NCBI GenBank assembly: GCA_945788485.1
Contig: CALZMB010000014.1
Location: forward strand, 1-16,926
DNA from: an uncultured bacterium
GTDB taxonomy: Bacteria > Bacteroidota > Bacteroidia > Bacteroidales > Bacteroidaceae
Length of the DNA: 16,926 nucleotides
Direction of reading: 5' to 3'
The translations under genes were made by a program, and so were the position numbers. Below are positions 16,801-16,926 of this stretch, one piece after another (position 1 is the stretch's first letter; every line of letters starts with the position of its first letter). The notes under the pieces were generated by a model, which worked only from the letters and a program-made list of their open reading frames with translations, ran no database searches and had not been told where the DNA came from.

Positions 16801-16815
16801 AATGTAGAAAAACCG

Positions 16816-16855
16816 AAAAAAATCCGCTACTTTTTTTGGAGTAACGGATTTTTTT
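16816..16855. terminator. hairpin terminator, T-rich on both strands
   Basis: AAAAAAATCCG (16816-16826) pairs with CGGATTTTTTT (16845-16855), and an inner TACT/AGTA pair continues the stem past one mismatch. The A and T tracts mean a U-tail would form whichever strand is transcribed. It follows the frameshifted small gene by 16 bases. Its loop contains the TTTG used as the candidate -33 element of the next promoter. Confidence 0.75.
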
Positions 16856-16864
16856 GTAATTTTG
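16835..16864 (+). promoter_or_regulatory. promoter of the gene at the right edge
   Basis: TTTG (16835-16838) and TAATTTTG (16857-16864, perfect TAnnTTTG) are separated by 18 bases, slightly short of the usual 19-21. The -33 element lies inside the terminator hairpin. A transcript would start near 16870, about 20 bases before the ATG at 16889. Confidence 0.6.
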
Positions 16865-16888
16865 CAGGCAGAATAAAGCACTGAGGGA

Positions 16889-16926
16889 ATGGCACTCTGG
16901 CAATTTAGACCTAACCGCCGCCTTCG
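16889..16926 (+). CDS. start of a gene cut by the window edge
   Basis: ATG 16889 begins MALWQFRPNRRL and continues past the window. It sits at a sensible distance behind a good promoter and terminator pair, and GAGGGA six bases before it could serve as a ribosome binding site. Twelve codons are too few to name the product. Confidence 0.5.
   Translation, partial: MALWQFRPNRRL

Overview
The window looks like the chromosome of a Bacteroidales bacterium, probably Prevotella or a close relative. Bacteroidetes-type promoters (TTTG, about 20 bp, TAnnTTTG) recur in the intergenic regions. Most starts lack a Shine-Dalgarno sequence. Several proteins have a Bacteroidetes flavour: a PCMD-domain secreted protein, a POTRA-less Omp85-like barrel, a membrane-anchored ComEA-like helix-hairpin-helix protein and a SemiSWEET. 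Genus-level placement is inference.

Region 1 (61-5382, minus strand) is a tightly spaced gene set read leftward: aldo/keto reductase, SpoU-type RNA methyltransferase, anchored helix-hairpin-helix protein, DUF389 membrane protein and mnmE. A very good promoter lies in front of the reductase, so these five genes are probably co-transcribed.

Region 2 (5527-9291, plus strand) is a compact bacterial N-end-rule module: clpS, clpA (4-nt overlap) and aat, followed by a strong intrinsic terminator. Aat adds Leu/Phe to N-termini, ClpS recognises the resulting N-degrons, and ClpA unfolds the substrates for ClpP (not in the window).

Region 3 (9188-9724) is a 537-bp non-coding gap between convergent genes. 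It holds five contiguous 22-bp degenerate repeats and is bracketed by two copies of a 24-bp direct repeat.

Region 4 (9725-13766, minus strand) is an envelope cluster: PCMD-domain secreted protein, Omp85-family barrel and an EptA-type lipid A phosphoethanolamine transferase. An identical 21-bp palindrome follows each of the last two genes.

Region 5 (13983-15912, plus strand) is a decaying efflux locus. A good promoter precedes a TolC-family gene that is broken by one extra C in a C6 tract. A periplasmic adaptor lipoprotein follows, reduced to its signal peptide and last strand region by a stop codon, a frame change and a large internal deletion. No inner-membrane pump follows. A long imperfect inverted repeat separates the two remnants.

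Region 6 (15890-16926) has a minus-strand SemiSWEET gene whose frame runs on through a hairpin that looks like its own terminator, a frameshifted small gene with a ribbon-helix-helix-like C-terminal half, a hairpin terminator, a promoter, and the first 12 codons of another gene cut by the window edge.

No undescribed multi-gene system is evident. The least explained signals are the 22-bp repeat block, the palindromic elements, and the cluster of broken genes between 14.2 and 16.8 kb.
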